Assembly: GCA_036804525.1 (NCBI GenBank)
Contig: DAIRSE010000032.1
Span: forward strand, 1 to 18,654
Direction: 5' to 3'
Length of the DNA stretch: 18,654 nt
Source of the DNA: JBFLVT01 sp036804525
GTDB lineage: Bacteria; Bacillota; Desulfotomaculia; Desulfotomaculales; JASEER01
The translations under genes were made by a program, and so were the position numbers. Positions 12,949 through 18,654 of the stretch are shown here, piece after piece (within the stretch, counting starts at the first letter, position 1; every line of letters starts with the position of its first letter). Under the pieces are notes generated by a model. The model saw nothing but the letters and a program-made list of their open reading frames with translations, was not told where the DNA came from and made no database searches.

Positions 12949-13018
12949 GAGACGGGCCTCCTTCGGGTGGTCTACGAAGCCATGCTACCACAAAGGGGGT
13001 GATGCGGAAAGAGTTTCC
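12949..13018 (-). promoter_or_regulatory. Conserved leader of coiled-coil gene, copy 2
   Basis: Read on the minus strand this matches 6610-6680 over nearly its whole length, including a GGAAA/TTTCC inverted repeat (13006-13018), CCCTTTGTGGTAGCATGGCT, and GTAGACCACCCGAAGG. It probably holds promoter and operator. Confidence 0.65.
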
Positions 13019-13322
13019 GGGGCCGGGGGACCGTGGCTTACGCCACCGTCCCCCAGGACGCGGGGCCGGACAGCCGGGCCTGCGGCCGCGGCAGACCGGC
13101 GGAGGAGCTGGGGGCCGCGCCGCTTTCCTCGTCGATTATCCCACGCCCTGGCCGTCGGGCAAGGGTAAAGGCCGTGAGCATATCCTCGGCCTGCGGCCTC
13201 CGGTATCCCTCCCGGCCCGGCTGCGCCGCCCTTGCCCTCCGGCGGCGGGCGAAGGCTTTTGTTGACAAGAAAGCGGCAAGGCCGCGGTGACGGCGCGGGG
13301 CCGCGGGGAAGGAGGTGGCGGC
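13019..13322. other. Gene-free G+C-rich stretch
   Basis: Long frames here exist on several strands but lack ribosome binding sites and overlap one another. It holds a near-perfect 12-bp hairpin (13025-13036 with 13043-13054, one mismatch), the inverted pair GGGCAAGGG (about 13157) and CCCTTGCCC (about 13230), and two copies of GCCTGCGGCC. TTGACA near 13263 may be a -35 box. No gene is supported. Confidence 0.4.
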
Positions 13323-13526
13323 GTGAAGACGCGGGAGATCGAGAAGGCGGGACGGCGGTGGTTCGTCCTGGGGGAAGGCCCGGGCCTGGCCGGGGCGGAG
13401 AAGTCCTTCCGGACACTGAAAGAAGCCCTGGCCTGGTGCCGGGCCAAGGGGTACCCGGCCAAGGTGTACCAGGTGACGAAAAAGGGGATGGTGATCGTCG
13501 AGGAGCATGACCTGAAAGACACTTGA
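13323..13526 (+). CDS. Unknown 67-residue protein
   Basis: The GTG at 13323 is preceded by AAGGAGGTG (13309-13317), better than any upstream start. The product has a central FRTLKEALAWCRAKGYPAKV, reminiscent of small alpha/beta plasmid proteins, and an acidic/basic end (VIVEEHDLKDT). No family recognised. First of five small plus-strand genes leading to the excisionase and integrase. Confidence 0.6.
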   Translation: MKTREIEKAGRRWFVLGEGPGLAGAEKSFRTLKEALAWCRAKGYPAKVYQVTKKGMVIVEEHDLKDT

Positions 13527-13562
13527 AAGACATGGTCATCAAGAAAAAGGAGGTCTGAGTGT

Positions 13563-13985
13563 ATGCGGAAGGCGTTGTTCTTCTTGGTTTGCGCGGCCCT
13601 GCTGCTGGCCGTGGCCGCCCCGGCCTGGGCCGAGGGGGAGGCCGTGACCGGCGCCGACCCCGGGCAGGCGGTCCAGGCACCGGAGAACGGCGGGGCGGCG
13701 GCGCCCACCGGGGTGCAGCCGGTGGACCCGCACAAGCTTGCGGTGAAGGTTCAGAAGCTGGGGGATGCGGTCTACGGCGCGGCCAGCCCGATTGCGGACA
13801 TGCTCGCCAGGCTGGCCGTGGGTGCGGCCGGGGTGCTGCTGATTCTGCTCATCGTCCTGGGAACGGGCATCGTCCGACGCGTGGCGGTCGCGGTGCTGGC
13901 CGTGATGGCGGGGCTCGGGCTCTGGTACGGCGCGCCGTACATTGTGGGTCTGGTCAAGTACTTCACTAACTGGCTGGTCAGTTGA
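13563..13985 (+). CDS. Exported or membrane protein with signal peptide and two helices
   Basis: A 140-residue protein: signal peptide at 1-23 (MRKALFFLVCAALLLAVAAP, then AWA), an alanine/proline/glycine-rich linker, and two hydrophobic helices at about 87-101 and 105-128. ATG 13563 has AAAGGAGGT 8 bases upstream. The plan (short, signal peptide, two helices near the C-terminus) is like TrbC/VirB2 pilins, but no diagnostic motif is visible and no other secretion gene is present, so the resemblance is only architectural. It might be part of a reduced transfer or surface-exclusion system. Confidence 0.68.
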   Translation: MRKALFFLVCAALLLAVAAPAWAEGEAVTGADPGQAVQAPENGGAAAPTGVQPVDPHKLAVKVQKLGDAVYGAASPIADMLARLAVGAAGVLLILLIVLGTGIVRRVAVAVLAVMAGLGLWYGAPYIVGLVKYFTNWLVS

Positions 13986-14000
13986 GGAGGAGGCGGTTTA

Positions 14001-14174
14001 ATGAAGCATCCGTACATCCGTAACCGGAAGCGGCCCGAAGAGGAAGACTTCCTGGCCGCCCTGGAACGGGCGGCGGAACTGCGGCGCAAGGGGTATGAAG
14101 TTCGGGTAGAGGTGAGAAAGCGTCAAACGCCGTGCATTTGCTATCGCCTGGAAGGGCCTGTGAAGGGCCTGTAA
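14001..14174 (+). CDS. Unknown 57-residue basic protein
   Basis: The ATG at 14001 follows GAGGAGGAGG (13984-13993), 15 bases after the previous stop. The product is highly charged, with one likely helix (EEEDFLAALERAAELRRKGY) and a C-terminal strand with CIC. No family recognised. The RBS and operon spacing support it. Confidence 0.6.
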   Translation: MKHPYIRNRKRPEEEDFLAALERAAELRRKGYEVRVEVRKRQTPCICYRLEGPVKGL

Positions 14175-14212
14175 CTCGCGGGACGTACTAAACCATTAAG
14201 GAGGTCGTTAAC

Positions 14213-14608
14213 GTGGCTCAGAAGCCAAATATTGAGGCCGTGGAGGCGGCGGGAAGGCACGAGATGCTGATCGAGCGGATTCTGTCAAGCGAGCCGGAAG
14301 AATGGGGAACGAATCATCCCTTAAACATGTTGTATTACATACGTACCGAAAACGGCGAGTGTGAGGATGCCGTTTTTTGGGAGCCGGACCTTGCCGAAGA
14401 GGCGGCCGCGGTGAATCGCGATATCAAGCGGTTGCACGAGCAGCTTTCCGATGCCCTGCGCTTGCGGGATAAGAAGCTCTGGCGCGTGTGGGATGGCTAC
14501 CTGAGCGCGGAGACGCGCATGGAGGACCTGCGCAATGAGGCGATGTACCGCCAGGGCGTGCGTGACGGCATCCGCCTGGCGCTGGCCTTGAAAGGGGGTG
14601 AGATCTAA
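14213..14608 (+). CDS. Unknown 131-residue protein
   Basis: GTG start at 14213 with AAGGAGG upstream. The C-terminal half is helical (DIKRLHEQLSDALRLRDKKL) and ends with YRQGVRDGIRLALAL, a pattern seen in several small phage or element proteins of unknown function; no firm family. It overlaps the next gene by one base (TAATG), so the two are coupled. Confidence 0.65.
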   Translation: MAQKPNIEAVEAAGRHEMLIERILSSEPEEWGTNHPLNMLYYIRTENGECEDAVFWEPDLAEEAAAVNRDIKRLHEQLSDALRLRDKKLWRVWDGYLSAETRMEDLRNEAMYRQGVRDGIRLALALKGGEI

Positions 14609-14940
14609 TGAGCGCCGAGCCGATCAGGGCCGAGGTCCGGAAGCTGGAAGAGCTGCGGGAACGGTTCCGGCCCGGAGGGGTGGTCACGGAAGAGGACATT
14701 CTGGCCGCGTTCACGTTAATCCAGGCAGAGACAAGCGTACACAGCCGCGGCGAGAACTACGGGATTATCGATAACCTTTGCCGCTGCGCTATTGAGATCA
14801 TGGTCAATGGCGGAGTAAGGCTCAACGAGCATAGCCGCGACTATATCCGGCAGAAGATGCCGCTGGAGCCGTTTGTCGAGCGCTGGATTGCCAGCATAAA
14901 GGCCGTTTTGAATGCCGCGAACGAAAATGAAGAGCGGTAG
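14608..14940 (+). CDS. Unknown 110-residue protein
   Basis: Starts with ATG at the stop of the preceding gene (14608), with GGGGGTGAG upstream. It is mostly helical, with no signal peptide or membrane segment and no recognisable motif. A hairpin follows its stop. Context suggests a partner of the 131-residue protein. Confidence 0.65.
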   Translation: MSAEPIRAEVRKLEELRERFRPGGVVTEEDILAAFTLIQAETSVHSRGENYGIIDNLCRCAIEIMVNGGVRLNEHSRDYIRQKMPLEPFVERWIASIKAVLNAANENEER

Positions 14941-14946
14941 AAGACC

Positions 14947-14973
14947 AGGGGCCCCGGCTCGACCGGGGCTCCT
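14947..14973 (+). terminator. Hairpin after the small-gene operon
   Basis: 14947-14957 pairs with 14963-14973 (11 bp, one mismatch), G+C-rich. No T tract follows, so termination is uncertain; it may separate the excisionase from the upstream genes. Confidence 0.45.
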
Positions 14974-15004
14974 GAATCATATTCACAAGAAGGGGGAGTG
15001 TCAA

Positions 15005-15208
15005 ATGCAAGTTTACACGGCGGCCGAGGTGGCTAAGATTTTGAAGGTGCGGAAGGGGTATGTGTACGAGCTTGTGTACACCGGCCGGCTGCGTGCGGTG
15101 CAGATGAGCGAGCGGCGGCTCAGGATCACCGAGGACGCGCTAAGGGAGTTCCTGGAAGCGCGGGGTTACCAGGTGGGCCGGGGCTGGAACCGGGCGGAGG
15201 CGAAGTAG
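15005..15208 (+). CDS. xis: Excisionase-like HTH protein
   Basis: A 67-residue MerR/excisionase-type DNA-binding protein: VYTAAEVAKILKVRKGYVYE, LVYTGRLRAVQMSERRLRIT, EDALREFLEARGY. This is the usual winged-helix pattern of the excisionase family used by integrative elements. ATG 15005 follows AAGGGGGAG; upstream in-frame codons lack an RBS. It precedes the integrase with a terminator-like hairpin between them, so excision and integration functions may be separately controlled. It may bind near attR to direct excision. Confidence 0.8.
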   Translation: MQVYTAAEVAKILKVRKGYVYELVYTGRLRAVQMSERRLRITEDALREFLEARGYQVGRGWNRAEAK

Positions 15209-15238
15209 CCCCGCCCGGTTTCACACAGGAGCAGGAAA

Positions 15239-15285
15239 GGAGCCGGGTAAAGCCGAAGTAAAGCCTTGCCCGGCTCCCTTCTCTT
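15239..15285 (+). terminator. Terminator/attenuator directly before the integrase RBS
   Basis: 15239-15250 pairs with 15266-15277 (12 bp, one T-G pair), followed by a pyrimidine tail CTTCTCTTT. The integrase SD (AGGAGGG, 15287-15293) begins immediately after. It probably ends xis transcription and limits integrase expression. Confidence 0.68.
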
Positions 15286-15299
15286 TAGGAGGGATGACG

Positions 15300-16421
15300 A
15301 TGGCGCAAATCAGGCAGAGGGGGCGAAACAGCTACCTTATTGCGATCTACCTGGGCCGGGATGGCAAGGGGAAGCGACGTTGGTACCGCGAGACCTTCCG
15401 CGGCACGGCCAAGGAGGCCGAGTATCGCGCGGCGGAACTGGAGGTCAAGTACCGCCGGCCTTCCGGTCCGAGAGTCGCGGCGATGACCATGGGGGAGTAC
15501 CTGGAGCGCTGGCTGGTCAACACGGAGGGGACGGTCGCCGAAAGGACGCTGGAGACCTACGCCCTGCACGTGAAGCACTTGGTTGCGGCCGTTGGGGACA
15601 TGCCCCTGTACGGGCTCACCGGCTTCGACCTGAAGACGCGGCTGAAGGACTACTTCAAGGAGTACGTCAAGAGCAGGCCGCTGGCGGCGTCGACGATCAA
15701 GGGCATTTACGGGACATTCCGCACGGCGCTGAGGCAGGCCAAGGCCGACGGGGTGATTGTCGACGACCTGGCCGCTAGCTTGAAGGCGCCCAGGGTGCCG
15801 AAGAAGGAGCGGCGGGTGCTGACCCCGGAGGAGCTGGCGCGGCTCTTGGACGCCGCCAGGGGGTACAAGCACCACCTGGTTATTCGCCTGCTGGCCCTGA
15901 CCGGGATGCGGCTGGGGGAAGCGCTGGGGCTTCGGTGGCAGGACGTGGACCTGGAGCAGGGAACGCTGACCGTCCGGCAGTCGGTCAACGTCCGCAAGCG
16001 CACGCTGAACGACCGGCCCAAGACCGAGGCCAGTTACCGCACGCTGACCTTGGACCAGGAGACGGTGGCCCTGCTGGCGGCGCACAGGCGGGAACAGGAG
16101 AAGACCAGAGTCGTCGCCCTGCGCGGGCGGGAAACCCTGGTCTTCCGGGCCGCGGACGGGCGGCCGCTGCGGGCCAGAGGTGTGCAATACACCTTGGGCC
16201 GCGCGCTGAAAAAGGCGGGGCTGGCGCACATCCGCGTACATGACCTTCGCCATACCGCGGGCAGTCTCCTGCTGGACGCCGGCAAACCGCTGGCGACGGT
16301 GGCCGAGTTCCTGGGTCACTCGACGCCGGCGACGACCGCCGCGGTGTATTCCCACCCCGTCCGGAAGGGCGTGAGCCTGGCCGAAGTCCTGGCCCTAAAG
16401 CCGTTCCCCAAGGAACCGTAA
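15300..16421 (+). CDS. int: Tyrosine integrase
   Basis: A 373-residue phage-type tyrosine recombinase. Residues 1-52 form an arm-binding AP2-like domain (RGRNSYLIAIYLGRDGKGKR). Residues about 62-165 form the SAM-like core-binding domain (MTMGEYLERWLV). The catalytic domain holds R204 (LTGMRLGEALGLRW), K241, H314 and R317 (VHDLRH), H340 (EFLGHS) and the nucleophile Y350 (TTAAVYSH), so all catalytic residues are present. ATG 15300 was preferred to 15294 because it is 7 bases after AGGAGG. It should recombine the 29-bp attL and attR cores. A hairpin abutting its RBS suggests attenuation. Confidence 0.93.
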   Translation: MAQIRQRGRNSYLIAIYLGRDGKGKRRWYRETFRGTAKEAEYRAAELEVKYRRPSGPRVAAMTMGEYLERWLVNTEGTVAERTLETYALHVKHLVAAVGDMPLYGLTGFDLKTRLKDYFKEYVKSRPLAASTIKGIYGTFRTALRQAKADGVIVDDLAASLKAPRVPKKERRVLTPEELARLLDAARGYKHHLVIRLLALTGMRLGEALGLRWQDVDLEQGTLTVRQSVNVRKRTLNDRPKTEASYRTLTLDQETVALLAAHRREQEKTRVVALRGRETLVFRAADGRPLRARGVQYTLGRALKKAGLAHIRVHDLRHTAGSLLLDAGKPLATVAEFLGHSTPATTAAVYSHPVRKGVSLAEVLALKPFPKEP

Positions 16422-16436
16422 GGCTTCGCGGGTTCG

Positions 16437-16459
16437 GAGGCGGACAATGAGGCGGACAA
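16437..16459 (+). repeat. Right-end direct repeats, candidate integrase arm sites
   Basis: Two GAGGCGGACA units (16437-16446, 16449-16458) match 322-344 exactly over 23 bases. They lie between the integrase stop and attR. A 6-bp inverted repeat GAAAGC/GCTTTC (16468-16491) lies between them and the core, perhaps for an accessory protein. Confidence 0.65.
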
Positions 16460-16507
16460 GATCCTTGGAAAGCTTGATAATACTGGCTTTCTTGATGGGG
16501 GTGCACC

Positions 16508-16536
16508 TTCAAGTCCTGTCGCTCCGACCAGTAAAT
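16508..16536 (+). repeat. attR core (29-bp direct repeat)
   Basis: Identical to 177-205. It is the displaced 3' end of the chromosomal tRNA-Pro; there is no tRNA 5' half upstream, so no functional tRNA is encoded here. Confidence 0.9.
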
Positions 16537-16537
16537 A

Positions 16538-16575
16538 AACCGCGAAGCCAGTAAAATCAAGGGTTCGCGGTTTTT
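16538..16575 (+). terminator. Original tRNA-Pro terminator, now outside attR
   Basis: AACCGCGAA (16538-16546) and TTCGCGGTT (16564-16572) pair perfectly, followed by a T run. It is homologous to 209-246 with compensatory changes in the stem and an identical 20-base loop-side block. Confidence 0.85.
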
Positions 16576-16980
16576 AGTTTTTGAGGGAAGGCTAAGTTAG
16601 GGTTCCGTAAGGAACCACCCGTCGCTTTTAAGGCGAGCGATCGGCAACAATAACGTATACACGAATATACGTATATACATCCCGAGGGTTCATATTCACG
16701 TAGAAAACTACAAGAGGCGGTGATCAAGTGTACCGTGCAAAAAGTCCAGCGAAAAACGAGAAATGATTGGAACAAGGGAAGTATCTTGCCGGCAGGAATA
16801 TTTATCTATTTTACCGAACTATTATCTACTTAAGCTTGATTATTTCTGACCGAAATGAATGATATGGGGAACGTTTATTTTTTTGCGACCCGGTAAATAC
16901 TCTAGCCGCGAGACAAGCCTTTGTTTACGTATGAAGAGTCGTTTGATGCGTGCTTTTAGTCTCCATAGGGGGTTAAAGTA
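16576..16980. other. Chromosomal gene-free stretch right of the element
   Basis: No gene is supported. It contains a GGTTCC-GTAA-GGAACC hairpin (16601-16616) matching one in the element's left end, and a perfect 7-bp inverted repeat ACGTATA/TATACGT (16653-16672). A 12-codon frame starting at a GTG near 16729 after GAGGCGGTG could be a leader peptide or remnant. The rest is A+T-rich and probably holds the promoter of the downstream operon. Confidence 0.5.
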
Positions 16981-17352
16981 ATGGATGCGAAGGAAGGCAA
17001 ACAAAGCTCATTCTCGGAGCCGACTAGAAGGGGCGAGATAGTCCTGAAGCTGTCGGAATTTGAGTTCCCGCCAATGCGAGACGTGCTTCTGGTGGGAAGA
17101 AAAGCACCAATAGGCCCTGAAGCGGTAAGAAGGATGGTGGATGCGCTTTCCCCGGAGCAGTACGAGATTATTCGCTTGCAGCATCCGTTATTCGAGGCCG
17201 TGGTCGTGAAGAAGTCTTTACTTAAAATCCTTCCCGAGGAGAAACTCCTGCCAATCATCTTAGAAGAAGGAGAAAGGGTGGCGGCCGAGAACACGATTGT
17301 TAAAGTACAGGTTGACGTTGTGATCTACGTGTCTCGGGCGGTGGAGCTGTAG
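16981..17352 (+). CDS. Unknown 123-residue protein upstream of a diguanylate cyclase
   Basis: ATG start preceded by AGGGGG. A soluble alpha/beta-looking protein (FPPMRDVLLVGRKAPIG, LQHPLFEAVVVKKSLLKILP, VKVQVDVVIYVSRAVEL). Not recognised. Its stop overlaps the next start by one base, so it is translationally coupled to the CBS-GGDEF protein and could be a partner or sensor for it. Chromosomal, outside the element. Confidence 0.68.
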   Translation: MDAKEGKQSSFSEPTRRGEIVLKLSEFEFPPMRDVLLVGRKAPIGPEAVRRMVDALSPEQYEIIRLQHPLFEAVVVKKSLLKILPEEKLLPIILEEGERVAAENTIVKVQVDVVIYVSRAVEL

Positions 17353-18215
17353 TGCAAATACAAGACGTTATGAGCCATCCGTTAATCACTGTGTCGCCTG
17401 ACCGATCGGTGCAGGCGGCTGTTGAGCTGATGGAGCAGAGGAGAATCGGATGTCTGCCGGTTGTGGATGAAGGCCGTCTTATCGGCATCGTCACTTCCCG
17501 GGATGTTAGGAATGCTCATCCCAACAGGCTAGTAGCTGATGTCATGAGTGGGGAAGTGGTGACCGTTGCACCGGGGAATTCCTTATGGGAGGCCAAAGAA
17601 CTCTTGGAGCGACATGGCATCGAGCGCCTTGTTGTGGTGGAACGGGATGCACCCCTGGGCATCGTGACGAAGTCGCGCCTGCACAGTGAAATTGGCAAAC
17701 ATGTTGACAGCCTGACAGGCCTGGAACGGGCGGAGTTCCTGCAGAGAAAAGCGTCAGAATTGCTTAAGCAGGGAAGAGAGATTGCTATCGTTTTCCTCGA
17801 TCTCGATGATTTTGGTACCATTGATAAAGAATACGGGCACGTTTTCGGCGATGAAGTTTTGGTGCTGGTGGCGAAGAGACTGAAAAGCCTTATGGCGAAC
17901 GGCGTGGACTACCTCTCCCGTTATGCGGGAGATGAGTTCGCCGTGTTAACCACCAGATCTTTGGACGAAGCTAGAGAGCTGGCAATACGCATGGTTACCG
18001 CACTTCAGACAGAAAGCTGGCCGGAAGGCGTGAAAGTGACCGGGTCGGCCGGCGTGGCAGGGGGACGGCGGCAAGACATACGCCGGGCAGGAAACGAAAT
18101 CTACACCGTAAGCGATCTTATTAACATGGCCAGTCTTGCCTCCACAGCCGCCAAGAAAGACGGAAAACCGGTGGTTGTGGCTGAGAAGGTATGCCTTGCT
18201 GGAGAGAGCGAGTGA
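17352..18215 (+). CDS. Diguanylate cyclase with two CBS domains (CBS-CBS-GGDEF)
   Basis: A 287-residue cytosolic protein. Two CBS motifs (about 1-57, DVMSHPLITVSPDRSVQAAV, and 61-113, DVMSGEVVTVAPGNSLWEAK) form a likely nucleotide-sensing pair. They precede a GGDEF domain (about 118-275) with DSLTGL, the metal-binding FLDLDDF (D150) and signature AGDEF at 192-196. The first G is replaced by A, generally tolerated in active cyclases. No RxxD inhibitory site is visible before the signature. It would make c-di-GMP in response to an adenine nucleotide or similar ligand. GTG start. Confidence 0.88.
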   Translation: MQIQDVMSHPLITVSPDRSVQAAVELMEQRRIGCLPVVDEGRLIGIVTSRDVRNAHPNRLVADVMSGEVVTVAPGNSLWEAKELLERHGIERLVVVERDAPLGIVTKSRLHSEIGKHVDSLTGLERAEFLQRKASELLKQGREIAIVFLDLDDFGTIDKEYGHVFGDEVLVLVAKRLKSLMANGVDYLSRYAGDEFAVLTTRSLDEARELAIRMVTALQTESWPEGVKVTGSAGVAGGRRQDIRRAGNEIYTVSDLINMASLASTAAKKDGKPVVVAEKVCLAGESE

Positions 18216-18484
18216 CTCTGCGGGGTGTCAGTTTGCGGCCCGGCGTTTTGGTGGATTCCGCTATCTCTTTCGGATCTGCAGAAAGCAAATTCAGCCCTTA
18301 TTCTTTCAGCCCAGGCATTGTCAGTCTGCCCGCGGTTTTTCAGTTTTTCGGCAAAAGCATCGAGTGGGATATTCCTTTCCAGAAAAGCAGGAGCCGAGAT
18401 AGGCTTGGCTACGAATCACTGATTGACACTGACGGGCTGCTATACTCGCGTAAGTTTCCGGAACTATTCTGCCAGATAATCTGA
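18212..18484 (+). CDS. Possible 90-residue protein, third gene of the operon
   Basis: A GTG overlapping the cyclase stop (GTGA, 18212-18215) opens a 90-residue frame ending at 18484. A GGAGAGAG SD lies about 8 bases before it. The product has no recognisable domain or membrane helix. Support is positional coupling and the terminator about 30 bases after its stop. It could also be untranslated trailer sequence. Confidence 0.5.
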   Translation: MTLRGVSLRPGVLVDSAISFGSAESKFSPYSFSPGIVSLPAVFQFFGKSIEWDIPFQKSRSRDRLGYESLIDTDGLLYSRKFPELFCQII

Positions 18485-18515
18485 CAAGACATCAAACAAA
18501 AGAGGAATGTGGATG

Positions 18516-18543
18516 CCCGCCGGCACTAAGCCCGCGGGTTTTA
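18516..18543 (+). terminator. Terminator of the cyclase operon
   Basis: CCCGC and GCGGG pair around a 13-base loop, followed by TTTTATTATAATT. The short stem is compensated by a strong T-rich tail. Confidence 0.6.
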
Positions 18544-18654
18544 TTATAATTAATTGCTGAACCTTTTTTAATCAGATCGACGATGTTATGATTAACAGGG
18601 TGTTAGGGCTAACCTGAAACGTCCGAAAGCTGACGGGATTGCCTGACCGGGGGC
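18544..18654 (+). promoter_or_regulatory. Promoter-like sequence and structured leader cut by window end
   Basis: TATGAT at 18587-18592 could be a -10 box (only a T run in the -35 position). Downstream are GTTAG-GG-CTAAC inside CAG/CTG, and CGTC/GACG around a CGAAAGCT loop, ending in a G-rich stretch. This might be the start of a cis-regulatory RNA, but it matches no riboswitch consensus I can name and is incomplete. Confidence 0.3.

Larger units (their letters stand above)
177..16536. mobile_element. Integrative element in tRNA-Pro, about 16.3 kb
   Basis: Two identical 29-bp direct repeats (177-205 and 16508-16536) flank the region. The left copy overlaps the 3' half of a tRNA gene, the usual attachment site for tyrosine integrases. 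An integrase and an excisionase-like gene are the last genes before the right repeat. Contents include a primase, a helicase, a coupling-type ATPase, a Replication-relaxation protein and two toxin-antitoxin loci, typical of integrative mobilisable or conjugative elements. No relaxase or secretion-channel genes were recognised, so self-transfer is not supported. It could be an IME, a degraded ICE or an integrative plasmid. The boundaries are inferred from the repeats; the exact crossover point within the 29 bp is unknown. Confidence 0.87.

Noticed and set aside
13136..13735. Overlapping long minus-strand frames across 12985-13735
   Set aside because: Proline/arginine-rich products, no RBS, mutually overlapping and opposite genes with good plus-strand signals.
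13563..13985. Firm assignment as a VirB2/TrbC pilin
   Set aside because: Only size and membrane layout agree; no motif and no other mating-channel genes.
15285..16355. 356-codon minus-strand frame opposite the integrase
   Set aside because: Shadow of a gene with a complete recombinase catalytic set.
16508..16536. Second tRNA gene at the right end
   Set aside because: Only the T loop to CCA part is present; no D arm or anticodon arm upstream, so it is an attachment-site duplicate.

Overview
The window is a G+C-rich bacterial region that looks like a Firmicute of the Clostridia, perhaps a Desulfotomaculum, Pelotomaculum or Moorella relative. The reasons are the very strong AGGAGG-type ribosome binding sites, frequent GTG starts, a secreted protein with paired copper-amine-oxidase-type stalk domains, and a Firmicute-style element primase. 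The host assignment is inference.

Most of the window is one integrative element of about 16.3 kb inserted in a tRNA-Pro(GGG) gene. The tRNA lies at 122-199. A 29-bp identical direct repeat covering the tRNA T-loop and 3' end occurs at 177-205 (attL) and 16508-16536 (attR). A tyrosine integrase (15300-16421) and a small excisionase-like protein (15005-15208) sit next to attR. Short direct repeats inside both ends look like integrase arm sites.

Layout inside the element, left to right: (a) an archaeo-eukaryotic-type primase (478-1818); (b) a HigBA toxin-antitoxin pair on the minus strand; (c) a probable cargo region with an unknown HTH-like protein (minus) divergent from a two-gene operon of secreted proteins (stalk domains, then CARDB), followed by a coiled-coil protein and a small membrane protein; (d) a 479-bp gene-free stretch with a very large imperfect palindrome, a G-quadruplex motif and 61-bp tandem repeats; (e) a Replication-relaxation family protein with a PD-(D/E)XK-like motif, overlapping a VirD4/TraD-like coupling ATPase; (f) a 27-residue membrane peptide; (g) a HicAB locus whose HicA lacks its catalytic segment; (h) a RepA/DnaB-like helicase whose 3' end is an array of palindromic 13-mers, coupled to a small unknown gene; (i) an inverted paralogue of the coiled-coil gene with a conserved leader; (j) five small unknown genes, one secreted or membrane-bound; (k) excisionase and integrase.

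Primase, helicase, coupling ATPase and the nuclease-like protein suggest an element that replicates after excision and may transfer, but no recognisable relaxase or type IV secretion genes are present. The main unexplained features are the iteron-like array inside the helicase gene, the palindrome and repeat block upstream of the possible mobilisation operon, and three genes (primase, small membrane protein, integrase) whose ribosome binding sites directly abut terminator-like hairpins, which suggests attenuation.

Right of attR is chromosomal sequence: a gene-poor A+T-rich stretch, then a tightly coupled operon of an unknown protein, a CBS-CBS-GGDEF diguanylate cyclase and a small unknown protein, a terminator, and a structured leader cut by the window end.
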